Part shown: positions 11,546-22,696 of the stretch, one piece after another
Layout: every line of letters begins with the position of its first letter
How positions within the stretch are numbered: the stretch's first letter is position 1
Source of the DNA: Romanomermis culicivorax
Lineage: Eukaryota; Nematoda; Enoplea; Mermithida; Mermithidae
DNA length: 64,000 nt
Direction: 5' to 3'
Assembly (NCBI GenBank): GCA_963922205.1
Contig: CAWUHX010000316.1
Span: 186,001 to 250,000 of the forward strand
The notes under the pieces: generated by a model
Told to the model about the DNA's origin: nothing
The model's database searches: none
Seen by the model: only the letters and a program-made list of their open reading frames with translations
Position numbers and translations under genes: made by a program

Positions 11546-12025
11546 ATGGAGTCTAATTTTGCCAACTTGAAAAATACTACAATCAAATCAGCCGACACAT
11601 CGGCCAACAGCTACCCAGATTTATTCAATTTTACTCTAACGTCAAAAAAATGGGACTTTATACCTCTCTATACTTATAAATGTATTCTATCGTATCATTT
11701 CCCATGCAAATTTGTTGTTCATGGAATTACTTATGAAAGCACAGAACATTACTTATTTACTCAGAAAGCAAGTGCTATGAACTTACCAGAAAAAGAACGT
11801 AAGATTATAAATTGTGATAATGCAGCCTCGGTGAAGCAAATTGGGGACCAGATAGAATGGAATAGTCCGACAACTCTATGGACCGTTTTGGCTTCAAGGA
11901 CATTATATGACAGCTATTGGTACAAATCAAAACCTATGCATCAAGTCTTGTCCAATATGCATGTTGAACTACAATCTCATGGAAACAAATCCTTACGACA
12001 GCTATTGGAGGATCAGAATGAGTAA
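11546..12025 (+). CDS. NADAR/YbiA-like domain protein, upstream of LINE endonuclease
   Basis: An uninterrupted 159-codon frame. From about residue 50 it reads HFPCKFVVHGITYESTEHYL, then FTQKAS, matching the NADAR pattern (N/HFxPCxFxxxGxxYxSxEHyxxxxKA). Later come IGDQIEWNSPTTLW and a C-terminal SNMHVELQ..KSLRQLLEDQ, which fits the family end. NADAR proteins act on ADP-ribosyl or riboflavin-related compounds; family knowledge predicts an N-glycosidase-type enzyme. It is intact although the LINE around it is broken. It could be a LINE-borne domain, an ORF1 part, or a captured cellular gene. It lies about 370 bp before the endonuclease QETH motif. Confidence 0.6.
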   Translation: MESNFANLKNTTIKSADTSANSYPDLFNFTLTSKKWDFIPLYTYKCILSYHFPCKFVVHGITYESTEHYLFTQKASAMNLPEKERKIINCDNAASVKQIGDQIEWNSPTTLWTVLASRTLYDSYWYKSKPMHQVLSNMHVELQSHGNKSLRQLLEDQNE

Positions 12026-12716
12026 AAATGACCCCGGGATCAACAATACACGAATCTGGGATGAAAATAATTTGAGCAAAATATTGATGACACTATGTGA
12101 TCATACGAGAATGAATGTCAAATTCCACAAAGAATCAGAGAAATCAAATCGGTTTTTGAATGGCTAATTTGAAACAAGTCCAGAAGTATTGTGGCCTGAA
12201 ATTAATGATAGTAAATGACCGGATATGTAGGCATCAGTTTGATTCATGATAGTTGGACTTAGCCATTTGCATTTTTAACAGCTGATAAGCAAAGTAATCT
12301 GCTCAGAGTAGTGACTCAGGGTGCAGGGTTAACAAAGAATGAGTTAAAATTGGATAAAATCTGTGAGCACATAAAAAGTATAGAGATGTTATGGCTTTTC
12401 AGGAAACACATTTTAAAACTAAAAAATATAATGTTCTTTTCAAGTCTACTTTTGAGAAATATTATCATTATAAACTGTCTATAGTTAATACAAATTGTTG
12501 TGGAATTGCATTAATGTTTAATCACTGTTGTAGACTGAAACTGAAAGAAAGTTTTTGAAATGAAATGGAGAGTTTTGGCTTATCTTGCAGAATTGGAAAA
12601 GAAAAGGTTTTATATAATGATCATCTATGCTCCCGTGAAAGAAGCTGATAGAGCAAAGTTTTATGACAGTCTTTTAAAAAAAATTTGTGATTTCTTCAGG
12701 CATCATTATGAGGCAA

Positions 12717-13699
12717 CATGGCCGTGCGCAAGGGGGGGCGGGGGGGGCGCCCCCCCCCCCCCATTGAGGCAGTAACTCTAAACCGAAAAGATGCGTTTTG
12801 GTGGACTTTAAAAGGTCAAAATCTCAAAATTTTCCGGCGCTTCGCGCCGGTCATGGGTATAATTTATAACTATATTCTATCAGGCGCGGCCGTTAGCATA
12901 TCTACTTCGACTTACTAATTAATGCTCAACAGTTTCTATCAATCAAGTTAGCTCGTTTCATTTTCTAATCGTTTACAGTCAATTATGTCGCCGAAAATAG
13001 AGATTTTTTATCAAGTCTCAATTTTTTCTCTCGATGATTGGAATTTTTTAAACATTTGCAGTCTGAACTTTTGCGTTTATTGAAGGTGGAAATTGAAGAC
13101 ATTACTCTAGAACGCGATTTCAAAACATTTGTTCACGGATTATCTGTTGGAGAGATTTATTTTTCAGCGTTTTAGAATACAAAAACCCGAAAATTTTTCT
13201 GGCGCTACGCGCCGGAATGGGAGGCAAATTACGCTTCATCAGTCTGATTTTAATTTATTTCCCAACGTTATGAAGGTTCATTTTCCAGCATTTTAAAAAG
13301 TGAAAATCAAAAAATTTTTCTGGCGCTCCGCGCCGGACCATTCTATAGAACATCAATATATTCTTCATGAGCTCATTTTGACTAACATAACCAGAATTTT
13401 CTCAATTTTTTTCCTCATTTTTGCAGGTTTCTGACTACAAATACAACAAAATGCTTGGGTATGCTCCTAAAATGCATAAAAAAGCATCCGTAGCCACATT
13501 ATAAGCGTTTTTAAAAATGTGGAAAATTTTTGGAAAATGAGGAAAAAAATTTTGGGTCCGGTTCTCATGTGGAAAAAATCTTTGAGGAAAAAAAATGGTG
13601 ATGCACACAGTATATCCGCGTAAGATCAACATTTTCTGGGGCTATTCAGTGAAATAATCTAGTCCGCCCCCCCATGAAAAAATCCTGCGCACGGCCCTG
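12717..13699 (+). mobile_element. Family G element (G2), TSD TGAGGCAA
   Basis: Ends CATGGCCGTGCGCA and TGCGCACGGCCCTG form inverted repeats, flanked by perfect TGAGGCAA (12709-12716 and 13700-13707). It is inserted in the LINE endonuclease. A long G/C hairpin of GGGGGCGCCCCC type lies at 12730-12762. B2 occupies most of the interior, so the original G unit was short, as in G1. Confidence 0.9.
12769..13600 (+). mobile_element. Family B element (B2), 5'-truncated, inside G2
   Basis: Homology to B4 and B5 starts at TAACTCTAAACCG and runs to GAGGAAAAAAAATGGTG. About 110 bp of the left end is missing, so no TSD can be matched. The block GGCGCGGCCGTTAGCATATC is conserved. Confidence 0.8.
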
Positions 13700-13800
13700 T
13701 GAGGCAATCATCTTGGGTGATTTCAATTTTACAGAGTAGGGAAGGGTTCGAGGCAGAAAAAAGTAAGCTGGGACTACATGATATTTTTGGGTTGAACTAG

Positions 13801-15016
13801 TTCATATACTATTCACTGTATCATTTATTATTCACTGCAGGTTTTTTCTGGCACGATTCCCATTAGCATTTGTGCTAATGAAAAAATATTTCATTAACAC
13901 AGTTAGCACTGTTGACAAATAATAGTCTGTTGGTGTCAAACTAATATGTGAGTTTGTCAATACTTTTATTGTATTGACTCATGAAATTATGCTTGATATT
14001 AGTACTTTTAAAAGGAGTAAGACTCTCATCTGATTCTAATTGAATCAGTTCATTCTTACATGCACTTGATTAGTTGACCGAGAAGTAAATATTCAGTAGT
14101 CAGTTTGATGGTAATACTTTTAGGAATCACTAAATTTGCATTCTGTTTCGATAAACATTTACATCTTTTCATTGTATCTGGAACTATGTGTGCAAATACC
14201 GATTTTTGATTTTTCACCACAATTCTGTGATATTCTTAACTTTCTTCTGGAACTTTTTTCGAAAATTCCTCCCTTTCAGTCATTAGCACCATGCTAAAAA
14301 CCCTGCTATATACGTTACATCAGATTTGGCATACTGAACCAATCTTGAAAATCTTACTGTAAAGGCATTGTGTAAATGACTTTAAAACTGATTAATGCTG
14401 TCCATCTCTGATTAAGAAGCATAAAAAAGAATATATAAAGTTCTGTTTACTTTGAAATGCGAAGGACATTGGACAATTGAAGTCCAAAATGTGGTTTGAA
14501 AGTAACTTTTCCTGAAAAGTCACCAAGTTCTTAGAAGTTAGTTTTTACCAGAGCTGTCTGATCCAAAAATTCCAGAGTAAAATCTAGACCGAACAAATAC
14601 AAGATCAGGATTCAACTCCAATATGTAACTGGATCTTCATAAATTCAAGAGAGACGTAGCAAAAGCTGGTCAATTTTTCAGAGTCTATTCACTGAAAAGC
14701 TTTTTCACTTTTCACTAAAAACGAGAAGAAAAAAATTTAAAAAAACTATACTTTTCCCGCAGTATATCAGTGATATTGCAGTTTAAAAATGTAAATACTT
14801 TTATAACAATCATGGTTAAAGTAAATATAACACGAAAAGTTATTGCACCTTTTGGATATCATTATGTAGTATTGTAGTTGGCCCAGTGTATCATTACTAT
14901 GTGACTTCTTTTTACCTCTGTGCAAATAACATAAAAAATGTCCAGATGTCTGGATATCCGAAGGTGCAAAAAACATAGATATTCAGATATGAAAATTTCT
15001 CTGGGGCACATCACTA
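13801..15016. mobile_element. Family D hAT-like element (D1), left end truncated
   Basis: Shares long segments with D2, including TTTTTTCTGGCACGATTCCC and CACTTGATTAGTTGACCGAG. The right end is GGCACATCACTA at 15016, preceded by the GGATATCCG motif. CTAG occurs on both sides (13797-13800 and 15017-15020), consistent with a TSD whose left copy is damaged. It is inserted in the LINE after GTTGAA. Non-coding. Confidence 0.7.
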
Positions 15017-15251
15017 CTAGCTATCTCAGCACAAAAGAAGATGAAGTCTCAAAAGAAGTTTTAAAATCATTCGAGAAAAATTTTGAAGATCTCAGAGAAT
15101 TCCTAAATGAATCCTTGATTAATGAATGGGAAACTTTCAAAGTAAACATAAAGCATGACTTTATATATCTGGAAAAGATAATTGATAAGAAAAATTCTAG
15201 AGTAAGTAAGAATTGTGAAAAAATGGAGGAGATACAAGAAAAAATATAGAA
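14983..15251 (+). pseudogene. LINE coding segment between endonuclease and RT
   Basis: From about 15017 the frame reads SYLSTKEDEVSKEVLKSFEK and on to EKMEEIQEKI, a charged, helical segment typical of the linker between LINE endonuclease and RT. The part before 15017 belongs to D1. The continuation is interrupted by stops from 15247. Confidence 0.5.
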
Positions 15252-15694
15252 AAGTTGAGTATAAAATACTAATTAATGGTTTAATTTAGGAAAAACTAAG
15301 CAAAACTCATAATCCAGATATCCTTGCTGATAGATGTTCACTTGCAACTCCAGAAGCTTTGCAAAAAAATCTGCTGGGAATAGAATAATTACTTCAGTCA
15401 AGACAGAGTGGTAGTATATTGGAGGACCAATTAGAAGTTTTAGAAGTGTATAGAAGACAATATGAGAAGCTTTTCACAACAGTTGGCATAAGTACAGAAT
15501 ACAAAGAGAAGTTCTTGGAAGGAAAGTCGATTAAAATGTTTTCTGACGAACAAAACAAGTTATACTCATAGTAGAATTTTCAGAAGAAGAAATCAGAGAT
15601 GCAATTTTATTATTCAAGAAAAGAAAATCACATGGAAATGATGGAATTCTTATTGAGTATTATCAAAAGTTTATTGATTCTCTAGCATACCTGT

Positions 15695-17562
15695 CAGGGT
15701 TTTTTTTCTGCACGCCTTCATCCGCACCGTGCGGAAATGACCCAAAATTTTTTCCGCACACGAAAATTTTTTCTGTTCGAAGTTAAGATCATTTGAAAAG
15801 TGTGTGAAATGAGCGAAAATTATAGATTGCTAAGAAAATAATGTAAAGTATCTGTTTTTCTAGCTCAAAAACATTATTTTAGCTTGATTAAACAAAATTA
15901 ATAGTTGCTGCTGTCATTTCTGTGATTAGAGCCCATAATTTATAGATTTCAATCGATTTTCCAACAGGAAACATTTGAAATTTTTGAGTTTGATCCAAGT
16001 CTAATCTACAAGCATTGTGGAAAAAATTTTCCAGCGAACTATCCAAGAACATAATGACTTTGAATTACATGAGAAATCGATGGTGAAGTCCTCAATGATG
16101 AAAATTGAGAGCCCAAAACAAACTATTAATCTTTCCTGCCTGAAACGCCGGGAAAATTTTTTGGGTATCGACATTCTGGGATGCTGGAAAATCAATTTTC
16201 CAAACACTTATTTGAAGAATTAGATTCGAATTTTCTGTTCAAAAGTCGTAATTTCTAGAATTTTATGTTTGAAAAATTTTAAAACCATTATTTTATTCAC
16301 ACACTCTCATGAACTTGGCCGAAAAGATATGAGTAAGAAGTTCCGAAAACTACTTCCATGAAGCTTTTGGATTGATTTTACATTAAGAAAGGAATAATCG
16401 CTTCAAAAAGTTTAGAGACTTGACGTATTGACCTTTTTCAAAAAATGTGTCAAGGGAAAAATGTGAATCTTCATTAAATATCAAGATGAAGTATTGAAGA
16501 TTACCAATTGAAACATGAGATAATACATTCAAGATGATTAAAACTATCAAAGATTAAATGATAAATGAAGGTAGACATGTTAGAAGCAGCGCCTGAGCTA
16601 GGAAATAAATAATAATGCTTATTTAAGTTATAACCGGCGCGAAGCGCCGGAAAATTTTGAGATTATGACCTTCTAAAATGCACCAAAATGCATCTTTTCT
16701 GTATCCGATATGATCAAACACATGACTCAAAAAATTCTGACAAGCCATTTTGGCTTGTTGAACTAAAATTCTACAAGCCATTTTGTCAGTCCAACAAGCC
16801 ATGGCTTATAAAAGGCTAAAAAAAACTATGCATCTCTACTCTCAAGTCTACACATTATATGGGATACAAAACGGGTACCCGAATTACCCGGGTAATGGTT
16901 TTCATTTTGTACCCGGGTAGTTCGGGTACCCGGTGTCAAGCTCTAATGAAGATCAATATTAAATCTCAATTTTCAACAAAATCCGAACCCAATATTGAAG
17001 ATAACTAATTGATGAATGGGATGAGGAACTTCAAATCATGAAAACCATGCACACTTAACTTCCAATGCGTCACACCAGAGAATTTTTGAACAAAGGAGCT
17101 ACTGAAATGTTGGAAAATGTATTCTAGAGATAATTTGTAATACTTTCGGTTTAGATTTTTCCTAGAAAAAGGATGGTATTAAATAAATGTGTGGAGAAAT
17201 CTGGGAAAAATCAGCAAATTCGTATGAAAATTCCAATTCACACTACAAAGTGACGAGTTGTACTCACTCTAGCAGAGACAAAGATTGATGGAAACAATCA
17301 GGGACAACCGAGAAATCAAAGTAAACTTCTTTTTGGCTGCGCTTCAGCTAAATTGTAGTTAATATTATAAATTATTTTCTTTGCCGGCGCGGAACGCTGG
17401 AAAAATTTGAGATTTTGACCATCTAAATTGCATCAAAATGCACCTTTTCATCAATGCCAGCTGTAGAAACGCTAAAAAAAATTTCTGTTCTGTGCGGAAA
17501 ATGCCCGAAAATTGTTCCGCACAGCCCAAAAAAAGTCCGCACTGTTCGGAAAAAAAACCCTG
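15695..17562. mobile_element. hAT-like element F1, TSD ATACCTGT
   Basis: 1868-bp element with ends CAGGGTTTTTTTTCTGCAC and GTTCGGAAAAAAAACCCTG, flanked by perfect ATACCTGT (15687-15694 and 17563-17570), which is the terminal sequence of A7. The ends also carry TTCCGCAC repeats. The interior contains a family C copy (C1) and no transposase. A TACCCGGGTA-rich stretch occurs at 16875-16933. Confidence 0.9.
15800..16700 (-). repeat. Family C repeat (C1), inside F1
   Basis: Matches C2 (36660-37620) and C3 (42240-43070), including TCTAATCTACAAGCATTGTGG, AAAATTTTTTGGGTATCGAC and the palindrome GGCGCGAAGCGCCGG near 16635. Frames at 16001-16223 on both strands are artefacts of this repeat. Confidence 0.7.
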
Positions 17563-18723
17563 ATACCTGTAAGAGGTCGGACCAGTTGGGGGGGGGGGGT
17601 CGAAAAAAGTCGAAATTTTTCCCAAAAAGGCCAAAGAAACATACACTTTTTGCAAATTTTTTTAATTTTTTCCAAACTAGGGGGGGTTGGGTATATGGTT
17701 GGCCAAGTTGGGGGGGGGGTCCCCCCAACCCCCCCCCCAATTACAGGTATGTTCTCTAGTACCTGTATTGAAGAAATTATTGTCCACTATATATGAGTCA
17801 GGTAAAATAACAAATACAATGTGCCATTGTATTATCTCAGATATATAAAGGAGAAAAAAATTAAATCTGAAAGAAGTAGTTGGTGACCAATAACAGTGTT
17901 GAATGTTGATTATAAAATTTTCACAAAAATTTTGATGAATAGAATGGAAAGTGTCATGCCTGACATTGTAAATGAAAACCAGACCTGTGCAGGGAAAGGG
18001 GGAGATATCAGATTGTTGTCTATATACATTTTGACACATTCTCAAAAGGAAACAGAAGAAAAAGCTTTGATTTTGTGGGTAGATCACATGTCAGCTTTTG
18101 ACATTGTTGAATGGCAGTATATTTTTGATACATTGCAATTCTCTAACTTTGATCCAAAATTCATTCAATGGATAAAAATAATTTATAAATTAGAGGAACT
18201 GCAATCATCATTATTGATCAATGGCTACATATGAAACTTTTCCATTTAACGTTTGCAGAGGAAAAGGCCGGGTTGTCCTTTATCACCATTGATTTATGTC
18301 CTTGTATCAGAGACAGTATGCAATTACATAAGGAAGAATAGTGAAGTGAGAGGATTACAAGTTCTAGGGAAACAATTTAAGGTGAAGTGTTTTGCTGATA
18401 ATACAACTTTTTTCTTAAAAGATTTTGAATCAGTCAAAAAAGTTTTTGATTTGTATGAAATGTTCGGAAAAGCCTCTGGGGCTACTTTAAAAAAGGAAAA
18501 GACTAAAATTCTTTGCATTGGTGACATGAGAGAAAATATTCCACATGAATATGAAGATTTTGAAGTTGAAAAGATGAGAATATTTTGTTCTATGTATCAG
18601 ATTTTTTTCCTCAATGAGAACCATGCTCAAAATTTGTTTCCTTTTTTCCAAATTTTTTTCTCGAAAGACCATTTGGGGAAAATGATGTTTACAATGTGTT
18701 TACTCTTATGTATTCAACCATAA

Positions 18724-19161
18724 TGGTTTTCCGTTAAAATCCAACACGTAGTTTCTTGCAAGTTTAGGCGTTTTTGGCCAATGAGCACCGACTTTTTTGG
18801 CTCTTTAAGGATTCATTTCTTGTTATTTTAGGAGCTTTTGCATCCAAAAATCTTCGGGCCATAAATATTTGATTATTGTATGGTTAGCCCTTAATAGTTC
18901 AATCCTATATACCGTTGTCGACGACCCTCCCACAATTTTCGAGTTGTCGGCATCCATCCTCACAGGCGACAGAAAATCAAAGAGAAATATGTACCACTTG
19001 TTAGGTCGAATAATTTCTAAGGGAAAAAACGATTTTGACTGCTTTTCTTTTTCTTGCTCTTTCTGGTCGCAGATAAATTTTCCCTTGTTTTATGGATTTT
19101 AATATTCAAATGATTCTCCCAGCGTATCTTCACCCAGCATGCTGTACAACCAAAAGAATTA
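18724..19161. other. No recognisable feature
   Basis: No gene or recognised repeat was found between the LINE remains and the pogo-like element. The last base pairs before the element, ...GAATTA, provide a TA dinucleotide. Confidence 0.5.
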
Positions 19162-19726
19162 CAGTAAAATGAGGTAATTTCAGACGATTTCAAAGTTTGA
19201 AGTGATATAAGTTTTGAACCCGTGGATGAAAAACAATAACTATTCTTCCAAAAGTCCGGTCGCCAGCTATATTTCATGTATAAAAAGCCACATGGATGCA
19301 CACCATGTGCATTAATAGCACGGAAATCAAGATCATATGCGAAGCTTTGGCTGAACTGGGCAAGGCACAAATGTCAAACAATACTGGAATGGCTGAAAAT
19401 AACTGAAATTTAATGAATAGGTAGGTACATACTCATAATGATGCGTTTCTCACTGTTTAATTAAACAAATTGGTTTTAAAGACCCGTTATACGGTAGATT
19501 AAAGTAATTCAACAATGCGCGAGTAAGCTCAATATCTTAAGATTCGACTATATAAGGCACCAACGAAACAAAAAAATGGAATGCCTGAAAGAAAGAAAAA
19601 AGAAATTGATACTTCCATAAAATTTGTAATTCATAAACACCAATTACATTACACATAATAGATGCCTACTTTTACTGAGCAAATTTGGCTTGCTGCATTA
19701 ATGCAGGCTGCATTAATGGTCCATAA

Positions 19727-21575
19727 TCAACTAGATGCAGGCACCGGCGGTTCTTCAATTTTCAACAAAATAGATTCGGGTGGCAGCCAACATTCGTCAT
19801 GTTTGGTTGGCCAATAGAATTTTGTGGCCTGCGCACCTGGGGGATGCATGAAGCAAACAAGGTAATCCATATTTTTTTCCGATTTCTCGACCACTTCCAC
19901 GATAAACCATTCACTATCATAAACAACGGCAACGAAGTCACCCTTATTATACGCACTCAAAAAGTACGAGTATTATATAGGTACATCAGGAAACCATACC
20001 GAATAGCTACATATTTTATTCTTACGTTAAAGAACGCTCGTCTTCAGAAGAATCGGTAGTTTCGGATTCAGATGATGAAGATGATGACGTACTCGCAATT
20101 CCGACGCGTTTCGATGTTGTTGGCTGATTTTTCTCTGGCGAATTTTCTGAAACGCTTTTGCCTGGTTCAATCATCAAACGTGTGTGATGTTGACGAGGCG
20201 CCGGAGTAGAATCGAAACGCATTTGTTTCAAGATGCTTATGACGGATTCTGACAAATGGGATGAAATAGTCGAAGTATTGACATCAGTCTCTGGAGCGTT
20301 TTTCTTCAATTTGACCAAAACAGGTTGTGCATCCAATGGTGTGATGCCACAAGCCTTGAAACCACTTTTCAGATTTTTTTCAATGCGCCCACCGTCTCCT
20401 AACTTGTCAACCAACATCTTCAACAATCGCGGAAACTTATCTTTTTGGAATGACAATGACTTGTGATGCTTGCGTTTGTAGTCTTCCAAAATCTGACACC
20501 AAGCTATTTTCATCGGTCCAAAAAAAGCAACATCAAGTGGCTGGCAAATGTGGGTGGAATTAGGTGGCAAGCAAACAAAACGGATGTCGGTTTCTCTGCA
20601 CAATTCAAGAACCCGGGGGCTGAAGTGACTGCTTAGATTGTCGCCGATGCAAACTTTTGGACCGGCCAGCTTCTTGGCATGTGGCAAAAAACGCTTTCAA
20701 ACCATTCTGTGAATGTCGGCTCATCGAACCATCCATTTTTGCTGCAATTGTATCGAGTTCCATTCTTGCAACAAGCCTGCCCACACAACGGTTTGCCCCT
20801 AGGCCTGCCAATTTTCCAAGCATTGTACATATTTTGCGCCTTGTATACCATGTATGGGGGCAACAAAACGCCGCTCGCAGAACCACAAAACATAACCGAA
20901 ATCGATGCCTTTGATGTATTCATGATACGGTCGACGTATTTTGTGCCTTTTTTTGCAATTACTTTTGATTTCTTCAGATCCTCGGTTAAATTGGTTTCAT
21001 CCTAATTGAAGATGTTTTCAGGCGATGCTCCTTCCAATGATGTTTTCAAATGTCTGAAATACTTTTCCATTTCTTCGACACTAACCAGGACTCTGGATCT
21101 CTTGATATTGTTGGCAAATCTTTGTGACAACGCATTTTCATGATGTTTCAAGAAAGATAAGCACCATTCTTTTCCCGGTTTATTTTCAACGAAATTCTCA
21201 ACTTCTCTGCCTGCTCTATCCAAATAGCCTTTGACGATGTGCTTCAAGTCTAAAATGGACAATGGAAAACCCCATTCTGCTACTTTGATCACGACATCAA
21301 CGAAAGCCAATTCTTCTTCCTGAGTGAAGACCGTCGGGCGCCCAACTTTATTTGAATGATTGCTTTTGTACTTATCGTGTAAAGTTGACTCAGAAATTCC
21401 TGAATATAATATGAAAATGTATCTAACTTAATCAAGTTTCTATCTTTTGTAGTATATTACCATAAACATCTGCTGCTTCTCGGATACTCATGCCGTCTTC
21501 TACCGCTTGAATGGCATTTTTTATTGTATCATTGCTCACTGGATCAGGCTGTTTTTGTTTATAGTTGCGAGGCAT
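19727..21575 (-). pseudogene. pogo/Tigger-like transposase, three exons, inactivated
   Basis: Exon 1 (21575-21461) starts MPRNYKQKQ and holds an HTH_psq-type motif (AVEDGMSIREAADVYG). Exon 2 (21399-20026) continues ISESTLHDKY, a CENP-B-type helix (KVGRPTVFTQEEELAFV), and the DDE_1 domain with DETN, GDNLSSH and LPPNSTHICQPLDVAFF. Exon 3 (19955-19727) codes a C-terminal module with KGDFVAVVYDSEW and FYWPTK. Splice phases fit (GT-AG, phases 1 and 2). Two lesions: a TAG replaces the residue before DETN at about 21003-21005, and one T is missing in a T run near 20688, shifting frame before HAKKLAGPK. The C-terminal Ser/Glu-rich stretch precedes exon 3. Confidence 0.85.
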
Positions 21576-21620
21576 ATTTAAAAATGATCTAATAACACTA
21601 AATTATGTATATTTTATAGT

Positions 21621-21655
21621 GGGGTAATTTCGGACAGCCTGTCCGAAATTACCCC
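21621..21655. repeat. Perfect 17-bp inverted repeat within pogo-like element
   Basis: GGGGTAATTTCGGACAG, one C, then its exact complement. The arms resemble the element's own termini (GGTAATTTCAGAC). It lies just upstream of the transposase start (21575), so it could be a transposase-binding or promoter site, or the fused ends of an earlier insertion. Confidence 0.8.
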
Positions 21656-22539
21656 CACATTTTGTAAAAATGAAATTTTGAAATTTAAAAAATCAATACT
21701 TTATCAAAACTTAATAAAACCCAAACATATTTTGAAGTTATTTAGTTCGATATATTGGTAGTTTAAAAACGAAAAATCACTTCATGAGCTGTTACAGTAC
21801 CGATATACGAGAAAAGTTTTGACACCACCTAAAATTTCTGAAAAAAATTCTTTCACGAAAATCAACACCCTGAAAATGAAACAACGCATAAAACCAATAA
21901 ATTTAAGTGCATTATTTGTGAAAAAGAACACACTTTCACAGAGAAAAAATTTATTCATGGTAAATCAATATTTTTAAAGATATGAACCTGTGAACGCGAA
22001 AAAAAGTTTCGTCTGAAATTACCCCACTGAGAATGCCTTTTGAAGCCAAAATTGATCAAAATGTGCCGTTTTTCTGCACTACGCTTCGAAATAGCAATCT
22101 ATTATATTGTAGTATTCAATTATTTTATATTATCTAATATAACTGTGTTTTGTGAAGTCAAATGTCTCGCAGCAACAGTTGTTGACCTTGGGAGTAAAAC
22201 AATGTTTTGAAAGAGGCATTCTAATGTGAGAAAATGACATGACCTCAGATTTAGGGAGAGATTCAGAATCGCATAACACATTATGTTATTATTGGTAATC
22301 CGAGGTTATTGATTCTATAATGAATATATTTGTTCATGAGCTTTTACTTCACGATCAAATTTATGCAAGTGCAGATTTGAAAATTTTGAAATACGATATT
22401 TTTCTGTATACCTATAGGCAAATTTGAGAAATTCTTGAATTTTTTTTGGAAAAATACTTAATTTCAAACCAGAAAGATGTTGGACGTCGAGAAATGTCAA
22501 AAAACAGTGTTTTTATCACAGTAGGCATAGTTTTTGAGG

Positions 22540-22616
22540 CAAAAAACAATTTTTTAAAACCGTTCCCCCAGCCGCCCCTCCCCCCTTCCCGAAAAAAATT
22601 TCTGGATCCGCCACTG
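22540..22616 (-). mobile_element. hAT-like terminus fragment
   Basis: C-rich stretch ending AAATTTCTGGATCCGCCACTG at 22616. Read on the other strand it begins CAGTGGCGGATCCAG, a common hAT-type terminus. The matching other end was not found, so this is probably a solo or truncated end. It lies 77 bp before the AKAP17A exon 1 boundary. Confidence 0.45.
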
Positions 22617-22696
22617 AATTTATGTACGACCAGGCCTATACAGACCGTAGTTTTGCTGATCAGAATCATCGCATATTTTCACTTCATTTTCAGAAG

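Larger units (their letters stand above)
12379..13790 (+). pseudogene. LINE APE-type endonuclease, interrupted by G2
   Basis: Motifs in order: DVMAFQETH (QETH at 12400-12411), CCGIALMF, then after a frame change WRVLAYL...FYIMIIYAPVKEADRAKFY (12567-12670), and after the G2 insertion ILGDFNF (GDFN at 13716-13727). These are the QETH, YAP and GDFN blocks of apurinic-type endonucleases that nick target DNA for LINE insertion. A stop (TGA near 12557) and a later TAG after GDFNFTE make it non-functional. Confidence 0.75.
15686..17751 (+). mobile_element. Family A MITE (A7) split by F1, TSD TTCTCTAG
   Basis: Begins CATACCTGT at 15686, is broken after 9 bp by F1, resumes at 17563 and ends ATTACAGGTATG at 17751. 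Flanked by perfect TTCTCTAG (15678-15685 and 17752-17759). Without F1 the unit is about 190 bp. It lies in the LINE reverse transcriptase. Confidence 0.95.
15574..18540 (+). pseudogene. LINE reverse transcriptase, split by A7, catalytic motif lost
   Basis: N-terminal part 15574-15685 reads EEEIRDAILLFKKRKSHGND..LIEYYQKF. After A7 the frame continues at 17760 with W-stop-PITVLNVDYKI (17880-17910), NENQTCAGKGGDIR, LWVDHMSAFDIVEW, then after a frame change KRPGCPLSPLIYVL and FADNTTFFL (FADN at 18391-18402). These are standard RT blocks of the L1/Tx1 group. The catalytic FADD is FADN here, and an Arg codon has become TGA, so it is dead even without the insertions. Confidence 0.85.
10860..18640 (+). 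mobile_element. Degenerate L1/Tx1-like non-LTR retrotransposon, split by three insertions
   Basis: Fragments on one strand, in the expected order, make one LINE: ORF1-like and NADAR-like frames (10870-12170), an APE-type endonuclease (12379-12716, resuming at 13700), and a reverse transcriptase (15574-15685, resuming at 17760-18540). Removing G2, D1 and A7 rejoins the coding sequence with one copy of each 8-bp TSD. Stops and frameshifts are numerous. The exact 5' and 3' ends are not defined, and B-like sequence follows near 18600. Confidence 0.75.
19162..22029 (-). mobile_element. pogo/Tigger-like DNA transposon
   Basis: 2868-bp element with matching ends: left CAGTAAAATGAGGTAATTTC, and at the right TCTGAAATTACCCCACTG, both sharing GGTAATTTCAGACGA read inward. 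A TA precedes the left end, but the right flank is AG, so the expected TA duplication is not intact. It encodes a three-exon transposase on the minus strand. A 35-bp perfect inverted repeat of related sequence lies at 21621-21655. It sits about 670 bp upstream of the first recognised AKAP17A exon. Confidence 0.8.

Noticed and set aside
16001..16223. Two overlapping 68-codon frames on opposite strands
   Set aside because: They lie in family C, and the same region in C2 and C3 is not open.
22622..22696. Upstream in-frame extension of AKAP17A exon 1 (25 codons)
   Set aside because: A polypyrimidine tract and CAG acceptor end at 22693, and family homology begins at the ATG at 22697.
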